The position numbers and the translations under genes were made by a program. Source: DAIDKA01 sp036521075 (GTDB lineage Bacteria; Pseudomonadota; Gammaproteobacteria; Steroidobacterales; Steroidobacteraceae). From it: 64,000 bases of DNA. Numbering within the stretch: position 1 is the stretch's first letter; each line of letters begins with the position of its first letter. The notes below the pieces were generated by a model. That model worked only from the letters and a program-made list of their open reading frames with translations, was not told the origin of the DNA and searched no databases. Of the stretch, positions 52,307 through 61,317 are shown one piece after another. The stretch covers positions 5,472 through 69,471 of the forward strand of contig DATDIL010000143.1 of the NCBI GenBank assembly GCA_036521075.1, given 5' to 3'.

Positions 52307-53209
52307 TCAAGGCGCGGCGCGCGTGATCGGCGCGTGTCGCGCAAAACTACGCGCGGCTTCGCGTGCCGCAGGTCCTGCGACCGGGCCGTGGACCAGCACC
52401 AGATACAGTGCGACCTTGCGCGTCGCCCCGGTCTGCAGGGGCAGAGTGCGGGCGGTGCCGCTCGCGATGGCCGGCGCGACCAGATGTTCCGGCAACCAGG
52501 CGAAGGCGAGTCCCGCGGTCACCATCGCCAGCGAGGCCTCCATGCTGCTGACGGTAAAGCGCCGTTCGGCGCCCAGCCAGCCCTCATCGCGCGGTTGACG
52601 CACTCCGGAGTCCCGCACCACCACCTGGGTATGATGCGCCAGATCGGCCGCCGCCAGCGGCCGTTGCAACTTCATCAGCGCATGATCGGGGTGCGCAACG
52701 GCCGTGAACGGCACGTCGAGCAGGAAATCGCCGAGATAGCCGCCAGGCACGCGACTTGTGACCACCACATCGGCGCTGCCTGCGCTGATGGCCTCCTCGG
52801 CCCCGGACAGTACCGCATCTGCCAGCTGCAACTGGGTGTGCGGACAGGCCGCCTCCAGTTCCGTCACGATGCGCAGCAGCCGCTCGCGCGGAAAGGCCAG
52901 GTCCACCACCAGATTCAGCTGCGACTCCCAGCCACGCTGCAGACTGTCGGCCAGCTCCTCGAGCGTCGACAGCTCCTGCAGCAGGGGCCGCGCGCGGCGC
53001 AGGAGAGTTTCCCCATGGGCTGTCAGTACGGCCTTGCGCCCCTGGACGCCCAGCAACGGAACCTGCAGCGACTCCTGCAAGCGGGCTACCGCATAACTGA
53101 TGGCCGACTGGCTGCGGTGCAGGGCGTGGGCGGCCTGCCCAAATCCGCCCCGATCGATGACGGAAGCCAGTACCGCCCACTGTTCCAGCGTCGTCCGGGG
53201 AAGGCTCAT
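52307..53209 (-). CDS. LysR-family transcriptional regulator
   Basis: 300 residues. N-terminal helix-turn-helix (FGQAAHALHRSQSAISYAVARLQESL) and periplasmic-binding-like effector domain. Divergent from a pirin gene with 93 bases between, the classic LysR-target arrangement. Confidence 0.93.
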   Translation of the reverse strand: MSLPRTTLEQWAVLASVIDRGGFGQAAHALHRSQSAISYAVARLQESLQVPLLGVQGRKAVLTAHGETLLRRARPLLQELSTLEELADSLQRGWESQLNLVVDLAFPRERLLRIVTELEAACPHTQLQLADAVLSGAEEAISAGSADVVVTSRVPGGYLGDFLLDVPFTAVAHPDHALMKLQRPLAAADLAHHTQVVVRDSGVRQPRDEGWLGAERRFTVSSMEASLAMVTAGLAFAWLPEHLVAPAIASGTARTLPLQTGATRKVALYLVLVHGPVAGPAAREAARSFARHAPITRAAP

Positions 53210-53302
53210 GTATTCAATAATTCGATCATTACGACCTGAATTTTGCTCTTTTTAATTCATAAAATCGAGACTATTCTGCCTGACAGTCAATCGGAGGCAG
53301 GT

Positions 53303-54010
53303 ATGAACGAGATTCGGCGCAGCAATGAACGCGGCCTGGCGGACCACGGTTGGCTGAAAAGCCTCCACACCTTCTCCTTCGCGGACTACTACGACGCCCG
53401 GCATATGGGTTTCGGGCCGCTGCGGGTGATCAACGAGGATCGCGTCGCGCCGGGTGCCGGGTTCGGCACTCACGCTCACCGCGACATGGAGATCATCAGC
53501 TACGTGCTGGAGGGTGAACTCGCGCACAAGGACTCGATGGGCAACGGTTCGGTCATCCGTCCCGGAGACGTGCAGCGCATGAGCGCCGGAACGGGTATTC
53601 GTCACAGTGAATTCAACGGTTCGCGGGAGCGGCCCGTGCACTTCCTGCAAATCTGGATCGAGCCCCAAGAGCGCGGCATCGAGCCGGGATACGAGGAAAA
53701 ACACTTCGCGAACGCGGAGCGACGCGGGCAGTTGCGGCTGATCGCAGCGCCGGATCGCGCGCACGGGTCGGTGCTCATTCACCAGGACGCGCGCGTGTAC
53801 GCGGGACTGTTGACCGGTGCCGAGCGCGCGCAGTTGGCTGTGGCGCCACCGCGTCAGGCCTATGTGCACGTGGCTCGCGGCAGCATCACTGTCAACGGCG
53901 CGGTACTGCAGCCGGGAGATGCGCTGCAGGTCACGCAAGCTGATGCAGTGGTGCTCGAAAACGGTCAGGACGCCGAAGTGCTGGTGTTCGATCTGCCGGT
54001 TGCGCCGTAG
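53303..54010 (+). CDS. Pirin-family protein (YhhW-like)
   Basis: 235 residues from ATG 53303 (GGAGG upstream). Cupin motif with metal ligands GFGTHAHRDMEIISYVLEGELAHKDSMGN and SAGTGIRHSEFN, as in YhhW quercetinase. Single functional N-terminal cupin and a degenerate second one. Probably controlled by the divergent LysR gene. Confidence 0.93.
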   Translation: MNEIRRSNERGLADHGWLKSLHTFSFADYYDARHMGFGPLRVINEDRVAPGAGFGTHAHRDMEIISYVLEGELAHKDSMGNGSVIRPGDVQRMSAGTGIRHSEFNGSRERPVHFLQIWIEPQERGIEPGYEEKHFANAERRGQLRLIAAPDRAHGSVLIHQDARVYAGLLTGAERAQLAVAPPRQAYVHVARGSITVNGAVLQPGDALQVTQADAVVLENGQDAEVLVFDLPVAP

Positions 54011-54021
54011 GGGCCAATTGG

Positions 54022-54834
54022 CTAATGCCGATATAACGGGTGCGGTGGCAGCGGCGCCAACCCGAGGGCCCTGCGCAGCTCGGCCGCCGCCGTGAGTTCA
54101 TCGGCGATGAAGCGCGGCTGGTCGAACAGCGCCTCCGCGAGCGCCGTGCCTGCCAGATGACCCGCGTACACATCGCTGGGGTAGTGAACGCCGCCGACCT
54201 CGCGGTTGTGCGCGTACTCGTCCGCGCGCGCAAAAATCTGTGCGCGTCGCTCCGGCACCATATCCGCCAGCACGATCGCACTGGCCACCGCCCAGGTGCT
54301 ATGGCCGCTCGGATAGGAGGCCGACGGCGGTTCGAAGACGACGGGTGCCAGGTGTCTGTCTGTGACGAAGGGCCGCGGCCGGCCGAAAGCACTCTTCGCC
54401 GGATTCATGAACAGTCCCTCATCCCGGCCGATCCTGGCGAACAGTTCGGCGGTGAGGGGCAGCTGCTGCGGGTTGAACTGCGGTGGATTGCCCAGCGCGT
54501 CGGCGAACCGGAAGATACTCAACGCCGCATCCGCGCGCGCGCGCTGCACGTCGGCGGCCGTGCGGGTGGCCTGCAGGCGCAGCAGCTCGTCCAGCTCGGT
54601 ACGTTCCTGGGCCGAACCGGCTGCCGGCGGTGGCGGCAGCAGCCGATACAGATCCACGGAAGTTGGCCGCAGATAGGCGCCGCGGGCGCTCAGTGCGAAC
54701 TGTGACGCGGCGGGCGGCGGCGCGGTCGCGCTCGGCGCAGGATTCACGCCCTGTTGCTGCAGTTGCGCGGAGGCCGCGCAGCCGCTCAGTGCGAATACGA
54801 TATTCGCAAAGAAAATCAATGATCTGGCGCGCAT
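54022..54834 (-). CDS. PAP2-type acid phosphatase, lipoprotein
   Basis: 270 residues from ATG 54834 (GGGGGAG upstream). Lipobox FALSGC. The three PAP2 motifs are present: KSAFGRPRP, PSGHST and NREVGGVHYPSDV, the class A non-specific acid phosphatase (PhoN) pattern. Acts in the periplasm. Converges with the pirin gene. Confidence 0.93.
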   Translation of the reverse strand: MRARSLIFFANIVFALSGCAASAQLQQQGVNPAPSATAPPPAASQFALSARGAYLRPTSVDLYRLLPPPPAAGSAQERTELDELLRLQATRTAADVQRARADAALSIFRFADALGNPPQFNPQQLPLTAELFARIGRDEGLFMNPAKSAFGRPRPFVTDRHLAPVVFEPPSASYPSGHSTWAVASAIVLADMVPERRAQIFARADEYAHNREVGGVHYPSDVYAGHLAGTALAEALFDQPRFIADELTAAAELRRALGLAPLPPHPLYRH

Positions 54835-54965
54835 CTGAAGCTCCCCCGGATGATCGGTCATTTCTGCGAAGTTAGCCCGCTTGCGGCCCGCTCAAGAGAC
54901 GCACAATCGCGCCGATAACGGTTATGTCCCCGGCCTTTGCGTTTGACGAGGAGCTTGTTTCCATA

Positions 54966-55844
54966 ATGTTCGTGATCATCGGCTCCGTCGTCGTCCTGGT
55001 GAGCGTCGGCCTTGGCTTCATTATTGGCGGCGGCAGCCTGTTGCTGCTGTGGCATCCGACCGAGGTGCTGATCATCGTCGGGGCCGCGGCCGGCGCCTTC
55101 GTTACCAGCAATCCCCCGAAGGTGGTCAAGGCTTCACTCGCCGGCATCATGGCGTTGCTGAAGCCGCCGAAGTACAAGCGCGAGGATTACGTCGATATCT
55201 TCAAGCTCATGTACGACATCCTCGTGAAGGCACGCAAGGAAGGCATGCTGGCCATCGAATCGCATATCGATGACCCGCACGCAAGCAGTCTGTTCACGCA
55301 GTACCCGCGCATTCTTGCCGATCACCACATGACCGACTTCATGACCGACTGCCTGCGCCTGATGATCGGCGGGAATCTGGATCCGCATGAGCTGGAAAGC
55401 CTGCTCGAAACGGAGCTTGAGACGCATCACCACGAGGCGACCGAGCCAGCGCATGCCATGCAGAAGGTTGCGGACGCCCTGCCCGGATTCGGCATTGTCG
55501 CAGCGGTGCTGGGCATTGTGGACACGATGGCATCGATCGAAGGCGCCGATACGGCGACGATCGGCCACAAGGTGGCTGCCGCGCTGGTCGGAACGTTTCT
55601 GGGAATCCTGGTGGCCTACGGTTTCGTGGGCCCCATTGCCGCGGCCATGGAGCAGCGTGCCAACGAGGACAGCAAACCCTTTGAGTTGGTGAAGATGGCC
55701 TTCGTGGCCAGTGTGCGCGGCTACGCGCCGCCGGTCGCGATCGAATTTGCGCGCAAGCTGCTGTACGCCGGCATTCGACCGAGCTTTGCGGATCTGGAAG
55801 CCCATCTGAAGGGCAAGAGCCGAGTCGAAAGCGCAATCGGTTAA
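54966..55844 (+). CDS. motA: Flagellar motor stator protein MotA
   Basis: 292 residues from ATG 54966. Four membrane helices (about 2-22, 30-47, 170-190, 203-223). DPHASSLF and AMEQRANEDSKPFELVKMAFVASVRGYAPPVAIEFARKLL, plus PGFGIVAAVLGIVDTM, are stator-core motifs. Proton channel with MotB. No other flagellar gene is in this window. Three bases before motB. Confidence 0.95.
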   Translation: MFVIIGSVVVLVSVGLGFIIGGGSLLLLWHPTEVLIIVGAAAGAFVTSNPPKVVKASLAGIMALLKPPKYKREDYVDIFKLMYDILVKARKEGMLAIESHIDDPHASSLFTQYPRILADHHMTDFMTDCLRLMIGGNLDPHELESLLETELETHHHEATEPAHAMQKVADALPGFGIVAAVLGIVDTMASIEGADTATIGHKVAAALVGTFLGILVAYGFVGPIAAAMEQRANEDSKPFELVKMAFVASVRGYAPPVAIEFARKLLYAGIRPSFADLEAHLKGKSRVESAIG

Positions 55845-55847
55845 GCC

Positions 55848-57068
55848 ATGGCGAAGGAAGAAAAAGCTTCGATCGTCATCGTCAAACGCCGCAAAAAGGG
55901 CGGCGGTGGGCATCACGGCGGCGCCTGGAAAGTGGCGTACGCCGACTTCGTGACGGCCATGATGGCCTTCTTTCTCGTGATGTGGCTCGTCAGCTCCATC
56001 TCAAAAGAGCAGCGGGCGGCCGTGTTTGATTACTTCAAGAATCCGAGCATGCAGCCGGGCAAGAACATTCGCGCGGCGCCCGGGCAGATGGGGCCGGGCG
56101 GGGCCAGCACCAGCGTGATCAACATGGGTGGCGGCCTGGACGCACCGCGCGTGACGGTCGTGAATTCACCGCCCAGTGATGCGAAATCCAAGCCGCAGCC
56201 CTTCAATATGACCGTCGCTGAACCAAAGAAAACCGATACCGCGGCGGAGGACGCCGCCAAAAAAATCGATATGACCGTGGATGAGGCCAGGAAAATCGCC
56301 GACGCGGCCGACCACAAAAAACTCGAAAGCTTGCTGGAGGAGCTGCGCAAGGCGATCGACAAGAGTCAGGCCCTGCGGCCGTTCAAGGATCAGCTGCTGC
56401 TGGACATCACCCCCGAGGGCCTGCGTATCCAGATCGTCGATCAGCAGAACCGGCCAATGTTTGATGTCGGTTCGGCGAAGCTCAAGGACTACACCACCGT
56501 CATTCTCAAGACGCTGGCGGGTTACCTGAACACGGTGCCGAATCGCATCTCCATGACCGGACACACGGACATCCGTCCCTATCCGGGCGGCGGCGCCTAC
56601 ACCAACTGGGAGCTTTCGGCCGATCGCGCCAATGCCGCGCGGCGAGCGCTGGAATCCGGCGGCCTGGCCGAGGCGAAGATTGCGCGCGTCGTCGGACTGT
56701 CATCGTCCGTGCTGTTCGACAAGAGCGACCCGCAGAACCCGGTGAACCGCCGTATCAGCATCATCGTGATGACGAAGCAGGCCGAGGCTACCGCGCTGAA
56801 AACCGAATCGCGCCCGGAGACGACGCCCGGCAGCGCCGCTGCGCCACCGGTCAGCGCCGCGCCGTCCGTGACGCAATCGCGCCAGAGCGCCGCTCCGCCC
56901 GCGCGCCCGACGCTGCCGCCGCAGGCAGCGCCCGTCGTCGCACCGCAGAGCCTGCCGGCAAAGGACACTGATACGGTAGTGCCGCAGTCCGAGCCCGCGA
57001 TCAAACTGCCCGATTCGCGCGCACTGGATGCGCCCGTGGCGGCGGCCGATGGCGCGCCGGGTCTTTAG
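55848..57068 (+). CDS. motB: Flagellar motor stator protein MotB
   Basis: 406 residues. Membrane helix AYADFVTAMMAFFLVMWLVSS contains the proton-accepting aspartate. The OmpA-like peptidoglycan-binding domain (about 195-305) has MTGHTDIRPYPGG, NWELSADRANAARRALESGG and NRRISIIVMTK. A Pro/Ala-rich tail follows. The final four bases overlap the convergent PilZ gene. Confidence 0.95.
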   Translation: MAKEEKASIVIVKRRKKGGGGHHGGAWKVAYADFVTAMMAFFLVMWLVSSISKEQRAAVFDYFKNPSMQPGKNIRAAPGQMGPGGASTSVINMGGGLDAPRVTVVNSPPSDAKSKPQPFNMTVAEPKKTDTAAEDAAKKIDMTVDEARKIADAADHKKLESLLEELRKAIDKSQALRPFKDQLLLDITPEGLRIQIVDQQNRPMFDVGSAKLKDYTTVILKTLAGYLNTVPNRISMTGHTDIRPYPGGGAYTNWELSADRANAARRALESGGLAEAKIARVVGLSSSVLFDKSDPQNPVNRRISIIVMTKQAEATALKTESRPETTPGSAAAPPVSAAPSVTQSRQSAAPPARPTLPPQAAPVVAPQSLPAKDTDTVVPQSEPAIKLPDSRALDAPVAAADGAPGL

Positions 57069-57364
57069 CCCACGCGCGCGGTAGGCGCTGCGGCCGAGGA
57101 GTAGGACTCCATCATCAAACCCGTGCCACCGCGCGATACGTGGGCGACGACGGCCGTGCGTCGATGCAGTTTGGTGATGGCGCCGAGATTGATGGCGAAT
57201 ACCAACTCGACGTTCTGGCCCTTGCGCAGGCCGAGGTTGGTCGTTTGGATGAACACGCCCGTCGCACTCAAGTTGACGGCGCGGCACAGCCGGCGGCCAC
57301 TTCCCGGGACGGTGATGTAAACGGTGGTGCGGGCGCGATGCCTGGTGTGAAGTCGACGTTCCAA
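57065..57364 (-). CDS. PilZ-domain protein
   Basis: 99 residues, TTG start. RRLHTRHRARTTVYI carries the RxxxR cyclic-di-GMP motif and NLSATGVFI the D/NxSxxG motif. Likely a cyclic-di-GMP effector. Its place against motAB suggests control of motor output, as with YcgR; that is inference. Confidence 0.85.
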   Translation of the reverse strand: MERRLHTRHRARTTVYITVPGSGRRLCRAVNLSATGVFIQTTNLGLRKGQNVELVFAINLGAITKLHRRTAVVAHVSRGGTGLMMESYSSAAAPTARVG

Positions 57365-57516
57365 GTTCTTCAGCTCCGAATTTTCTGCTTTTTGGTGTTG
57401 TGCTGCGCCGTCTCGCGCAGTATGCCAGTCCGACCTTTACCGTCGCGGTTGACTCAACATTAATCGGCTCAGAAGTCTGCCAGCAAAGTTTATGCCAGCC
57501 GACCGCCTGCTATGGC

Positions 57517-57544
57517 TTGACTACGCGGCGGGCACGGGTACCTT
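57517..57544 (+). promoter_or_regulatory. Weak predicted promoter of the second lemA gene
   Basis: TTGACT (57517-57522) and TACCTT (57539-57544), spacer 16 bases. The transcript would start near 57551, 36 bases before the ATG. Confidence 0.3.
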
Positions 57545-57586
57545 GTCTGCACCTGCGCATTACGTTCAATGCCGCTCGAGGTATCT

Positions 57587-58174
57587 ATGAGCCTGATTGT
57601 TCTGCTGATCATCATCGTCGTAGTCGTGCTGTTCCTGGTTTCGACCTACAACGGCCTGGTCACCTCCCGCAACGCTTTCAAGAACGCATTCGCGCAGATC
57701 GATGTGCAGCTTACCCGGCGTTATGACCTGATTCCGAATCTGGTCGAAATCGCCAAGGGCTACATGAAGCATGAGCGCGAGACGCTCGAAGCGGTCATCC
57801 AGGCGCGCAACGGCGCCGTTTCGGGCCTGAAGGCCGCGGCCGCCAACCCGGCCGATGCCGCCGCGGTGCAGCAACTCTCGGGTGCCGAAGCGCAGCTGGG
57901 TGGCGCGTTGGGGCGGCTGTTTGCGCTGTCCGAGGCCTACCCGGACCTGAAGGCCAACCAAACCATGATGCAGCTGTCCGAGGAGCTCACCTCGACGGAA
58001 AACAAAGTTGCCTTTGCCCGGCAGGCCTACAACGACTCGGTGATGAGCTACAACAATCACCGCGAAGTGTTTCCGGCGAGCATGGTCGCGGGCATGTTCG
58101 GCTTTCAGCCCGCGCAGCAACTGGATATCGCCAAGCCCGAGGCACGCGAAGCACCCAAGGTGAGCTTCACCTAA
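57587..58174 (+). CDS. lemA: LemA family protein (M48-associated)
   Basis: 195 residues from ATG 57587 (GAGG six bases upstream). N-terminal membrane helix (LIVLLIIIVVVVLFLVSTYNGLV) rather than a lipobox, then the LemA core RNAFKNAFAQIDVQLTRRYDLIPNLVEIAKGYMKHERETLEAVI and YNNHREVFPASMVAGMFGF. Second LemA in the window; this one pairs with an M48 protease. Confidence 0.94.
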   Translation: MSLIVLLIIIVVVVLFLVSTYNGLVTSRNAFKNAFAQIDVQLTRRYDLIPNLVEIAKGYMKHERETLEAVIQARNGAVSGLKAAAANPADAAAVQQLSGAEAQLGGALGRLFALSEAYPDLKANQTMMQLSEELTSTENKVAFARQAYNDSVMSYNNHREVFPASMVAGMFGFQPAQQLDIAKPEAREAPKVSFT

Positions 58175-58204
58175 ATCCGCAGCGCGGGCCAGGACTCTCA
58201 AGCC

Positions 58205-60145
58205 TTGGATTTCTACGCCTATCAGGCCACCGCGCGCCGCCAGTCACGACTCTTTGTCGTGATGTTCATGGCGGCGGTGGCAGCCGTGGTGATCGCGCTG
58301 GATGCGGTGATCTTCACCGTGCTGGCCGCGCGCAGTTCCGCCGCGGCCTATGGCGGTCAATATGGCGATGCATCCTTGGATCCGCTGCAGTTCGCGATGC
58401 GCAACCCGGACACGGTGTTCGTGGTGTCGGTACTCATCATCGGCGTCATCGCACTTGCGAGCCTGTTCAAGTCCGCACAGCTGCGCGGCGGCGGTGCCGT
58501 AGTCGCCCAGTCGCTGGGTGGCGTGCGCGTGGAGCGGGACACGGCCGATCCGGCGCGCAAGCGGCTGCGCAATATCATCGAAGAGATGGCGATTGCCTCC
58601 GGCGTGCCGGTGCCGGAGATCTATGTGCTGGAACAGGAGCCCGCGATCAACGCGTTCGCTGCGGGGCATACGCCGGCCAATGCCTGCATCACGGTGACCC
58701 AAGGCGCGCTCGATCATCTTGATCGCGATGAGTTGCAGGGCGTGATTGGCCACGAGTTCTCACACATCCTCAACGGCGACATGCGCCTGAACATCCAGCT
58801 CATGGGCGCCATCTTCGGCCTGCTCGTCATTGCGATCATCGGCCGCCTGGTGTTCAACTTTGCACCGCGCGGCGGCAACGATCGGGACCGTCGCGGCGGG
58901 GGCCTGGGCTGGGTGGGTGTGGGGCTTGCCGCGATGGCGCTCGGCTACCTGGGGTTGTTGGCCGGGCGCATGCTGCAGGCGGCGGTGTCGCGGCAGCGCG
59001 AGCGCCTGGCCGATGCCTCAGCCGTGCAGTTCACGCGCAGTACCACCGGACTGAAGGGCGCGCTGCTGAAAATCGCGGCGCTTGAGGAAGGCTCGAAGTT
59101 TGTCGCCGCGGATGCCGAACAGGTGGCGCATATGCTGTTTGCGCCAGGACTGGATCGGATATTTGCCACGCACCCGCCACTGCTGGAGCGGATCCGCGAG
59201 CTTGATCCGCAGTTTGATCCGGCTGAACTGCAGCGCCTGCTTGAGCATGGGATACCCGGCCCGCAAGGAGGCGGTTATGCCACCCCCGCGGCCGCGGCGG
59301 TGCGCCCCGCGATCCCGGTGCCTGGCGTGAGCAGCAGTTTCGCCGCCGATGCGGGCGCGATTGCCGCGCAGGTGGGTCGGCCGCAGCCGGGGAACGTGGA
59401 TCAGGCGCAGGTGATGCGTGAGCAGATTCCGCCGGTGCTGCGCAATTTTTCCGACACGGGTGCGCACGCCCGTTCGATGGTGCTCGCATTGCTGCTCAGT
59501 CGTGATCCGGCCATCCGTGACGCCCAGGCGCAGCGGGTTGCGCGCGAGTACGGCAACGCGGAACTGCAGGTCATAAACACCGCCATCGCCACGGCCGGCA
59601 CCATCGCACCGATGCTGCGACTACCGGCGCTGCTGCAATTGTTTCCGACTCTGCGACGCCTGCCGCTCGCCGATCGGCAGCGCCTCAACGCGCTGGTTCT
59701 GGATCTGATCCACATCGATGCAAACATTGATGTGTTCGAGTTCTGTCTGGCGAAGCTGCTGGAGTCAATGCTGAATGACGCGGCAGGTAACGCTGCGCCG
59801 TATGGAAAGCTGGGACTGGAAAATTGTGCGGCCTCCGTCCACGTGCTGTTCGCGACGCTGGCACGCTGCGGGAGCGATGACGAGCAGGAAATCCGTGCCG
59901 CCTATGTGGCCGGCATCAATGGTTTGCTGAAGAGCTATCCGCAATACCGCACTTACGATGACTGGGCGCAGCGCACCGGCGTGGCATTGAATGAACTGGA
60001 TCAGCTGCAGCCGCCGGCCAAGCAGCAGCTGATCGAGGGCCTGGTGCGCACCGTCGCCAACGACGGCAGGCTCAAGGTCGAGGAATCCGAACTGCTGCGC
60101 ACGACCTGCGCCCTACTGCATTGTCCGATGCCGATCCTGCATTAG
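58205..60145 (+). CDS. M48-family membrane metalloprotease with long C-terminal domain
   Basis: 646 residues, TTG start. Two membrane helices near the N-terminus, then an HtpX-type protease domain with the zinc motif GVIGHEFSHILNGDMRLN and two further helices. Beyond about residue 350 is an extra 300-residue region ending in ANDGRLKVEESELLRTTCALLHC, which resembles a TerB-like helical domain. About twice the length of HtpX. Likely works with LemA in membrane protein quality control. Stop overlaps the convergent metX gene. Confidence 0.93.
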   Translation: MDFYAYQATARRQSRLFVVMFMAAVAAVVIALDAVIFTVLAARSSAAAYGGQYGDASLDPLQFAMRNPDTVFVVSVLIIGVIALASLFKSAQLRGGGAVVAQSLGGVRVERDTADPARKRLRNIIEEMAIASGVPVPEIYVLEQEPAINAFAAGHTPANACITVTQGALDHLDRDELQGVIGHEFSHILNGDMRLNIQLMGAIFGLLVIAIIGRLVFNFAPRGGNDRDRRGGGLGWVGVGLAAMALGYLGLLAGRMLQAAVSRQRERLADASAVQFTRSTTGLKGALLKIAALEEGSKFVAADAEQVAHMLFAPGLDRIFATHPPLLERIRELDPQFDPAELQRLLEHGIPGPQGGGYATPAAAAVRPAIPVPGVSSSFAADAGAIAAQVGRPQPGNVDQAQVMREQIPPVLRNFSDTGAHARSMVLALLLSRDPAIRDAQAQRVAREYGNAELQVINTAIATAGTIAPMLRLPALLQLFPTLRRLPLADRQRLNALVLDLIHIDANIDVFEFCLAKLLESMLNDAAGNAAPYGKLGLENCAASVHVLFATLARCGSDDEQEIRAAYVAGINGLLKSYPQYRTYDDWAQRTGVALNELDQLQPPAKQQLIEGLVRTVANDGRLKVEESELLRTTCALLHCPMPILH

Positions 60146-61317
60146 CGCTTGGCGTCGAGCGCCAGAAATCCGCTGATTTCCCGGCCGAAGCGCTTGATGT
60201 CGATCAGGAAGGAGTCGTGCCCCTCGATGCAATCGAGCGGCGCGTAGTGCGTATCGGTGCCGGCCGCGGTGAAGGCCTTGGCAAGGGAGGCCTGTTCGGC
60301 AATTGAAAACAGCATGTCGGACTCGACACCGATGATCAGCGCGCGCTCCACGCCCGAGCGCTTCAGCACCGCCGGAATGCTCTCGCCATGGGCATTGAGG
60401 TCGAAGCGATCCATGGCCCGCGACAGGTACAGGTAGCAGTTCGGATCGAACGCGCGTACGAAGCGGCGCGCGTGCAGCTCCAGGTAGCTTTGCACCGCGA
60501 ATTCGGGGCCGAACGGTTCACCATCCTGCATATCCGGCGCCGCCGGAGTGCGACCGAAGCGTTCGACCCATTCGGCGGCCGAGCGGTAGGTCATCATTCC
60601 CAGCTTGCGCGCGATGCGCATGCCGGTTTCCGGCGGACGCTCGGCGGTATATTGCCCGGCCTTGAAATCCGGATCGCGCAGGATGGCCTCGCGTTGGATC
60701 GAACGCAGGGCGATCGCGAATGGCGTGGCCGCGGCGGTGCCGGAGATGCTGATGAGATTGCGTGCCGCCCCGGGAAACAGGGCGGCGTAGGCCAACACCG
60801 CGATGCCGCCCAAAGAGGGGCCCACCACGGTGTGGGCACGCGTGATGCCCAAGGACTTCAGGGTCTCGTAGCCACCGCGGGCGATGTCCTCGACGGCGAG
60901 GTCCGGGAAGGTAATGCGGTAGGGCGTCCCGGTGGCCGGGTTGATGGACAGAGGGCTCGTCGAGCCGAATGCGCTGCCCAAGGAATTCACGCATACCACG
61001 AACAGCTCATTCGTATCGAGCGCAAGGCCCGGTCCAATGATGCCTTCCCACCAGCCCGGTGCCGGATTGTGTGCCGAGGAGCGAGCATGTGCCGGCGGCG
61101 ACAGCCCCGTGAAAAGCAATACGACATTGTCTCTCAGGGGATTCAATTCCCCCCAGGTTTCATAAGCAATGTGTGCTTCGTGCAACACTCCTCCCCGCCA
61201 CATGGGAAAAGGATCGGGCAGGGCCGCGAACCGACGCGCGTCGAATTCGGTACTGGTATCCCCGCCGGAGGAGTCCGCCGGCCGCGAGAGCTCAGGGCTC
61301 GGGGTCGCCACCGTCAC
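60142..61317 (-). CDS. metX: MetX-family homoserine/serine O-acyltransferase
   Basis: 391 residues, GTG start. Alpha/beta hydrolase fold: nucleophile GPSLGG, acid in GVESDMLFS, histidine in EGHDSFL; also LSPPAHARSSAHNPAPGWWEGIIGPG and NSLGSAFGSTSPLSINPATG. MetX proteins acetylate or succinylate homoserine; some gammaproteobacterial members succinylate serine instead. Overlap of 26 bases with a cysteine synthase gene favours a serine-directed role, by inference. Confidence 0.85.
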   Translation of the reverse strand: MTVATPSPELSRPADSSGGDTSTEFDARRFAALPDPFPMWRGGVLHEAHIAYETWGELNPLRDNVVLLFTGLSPPAHARSSAHNPAPGWWEGIIGPGLALDTNELFVVCVNSLGSAFGSTSPLSINPATGTPYRITFPDLAVEDIARGGYETLKSLGITRAHTVVGPSLGGIAVLAYAALFPGAARNLISISGTAAATPFAIALRSIQREAILRDPDFKAGQYTAERPPETGMRIARKLGMMTYRSAAEWVERFGRTPAAPDMQDGEPFGPEFAVQSYLELHARRFVRAFDPNCYLYLSRAMDRFDLNAHGESIPAVLKRSGVERALIIGVESDMLFSIAEQASLAKAFTAAGTDTHYAPLDCIEGHDSFLIDIKRFGREISGFLALDAKR

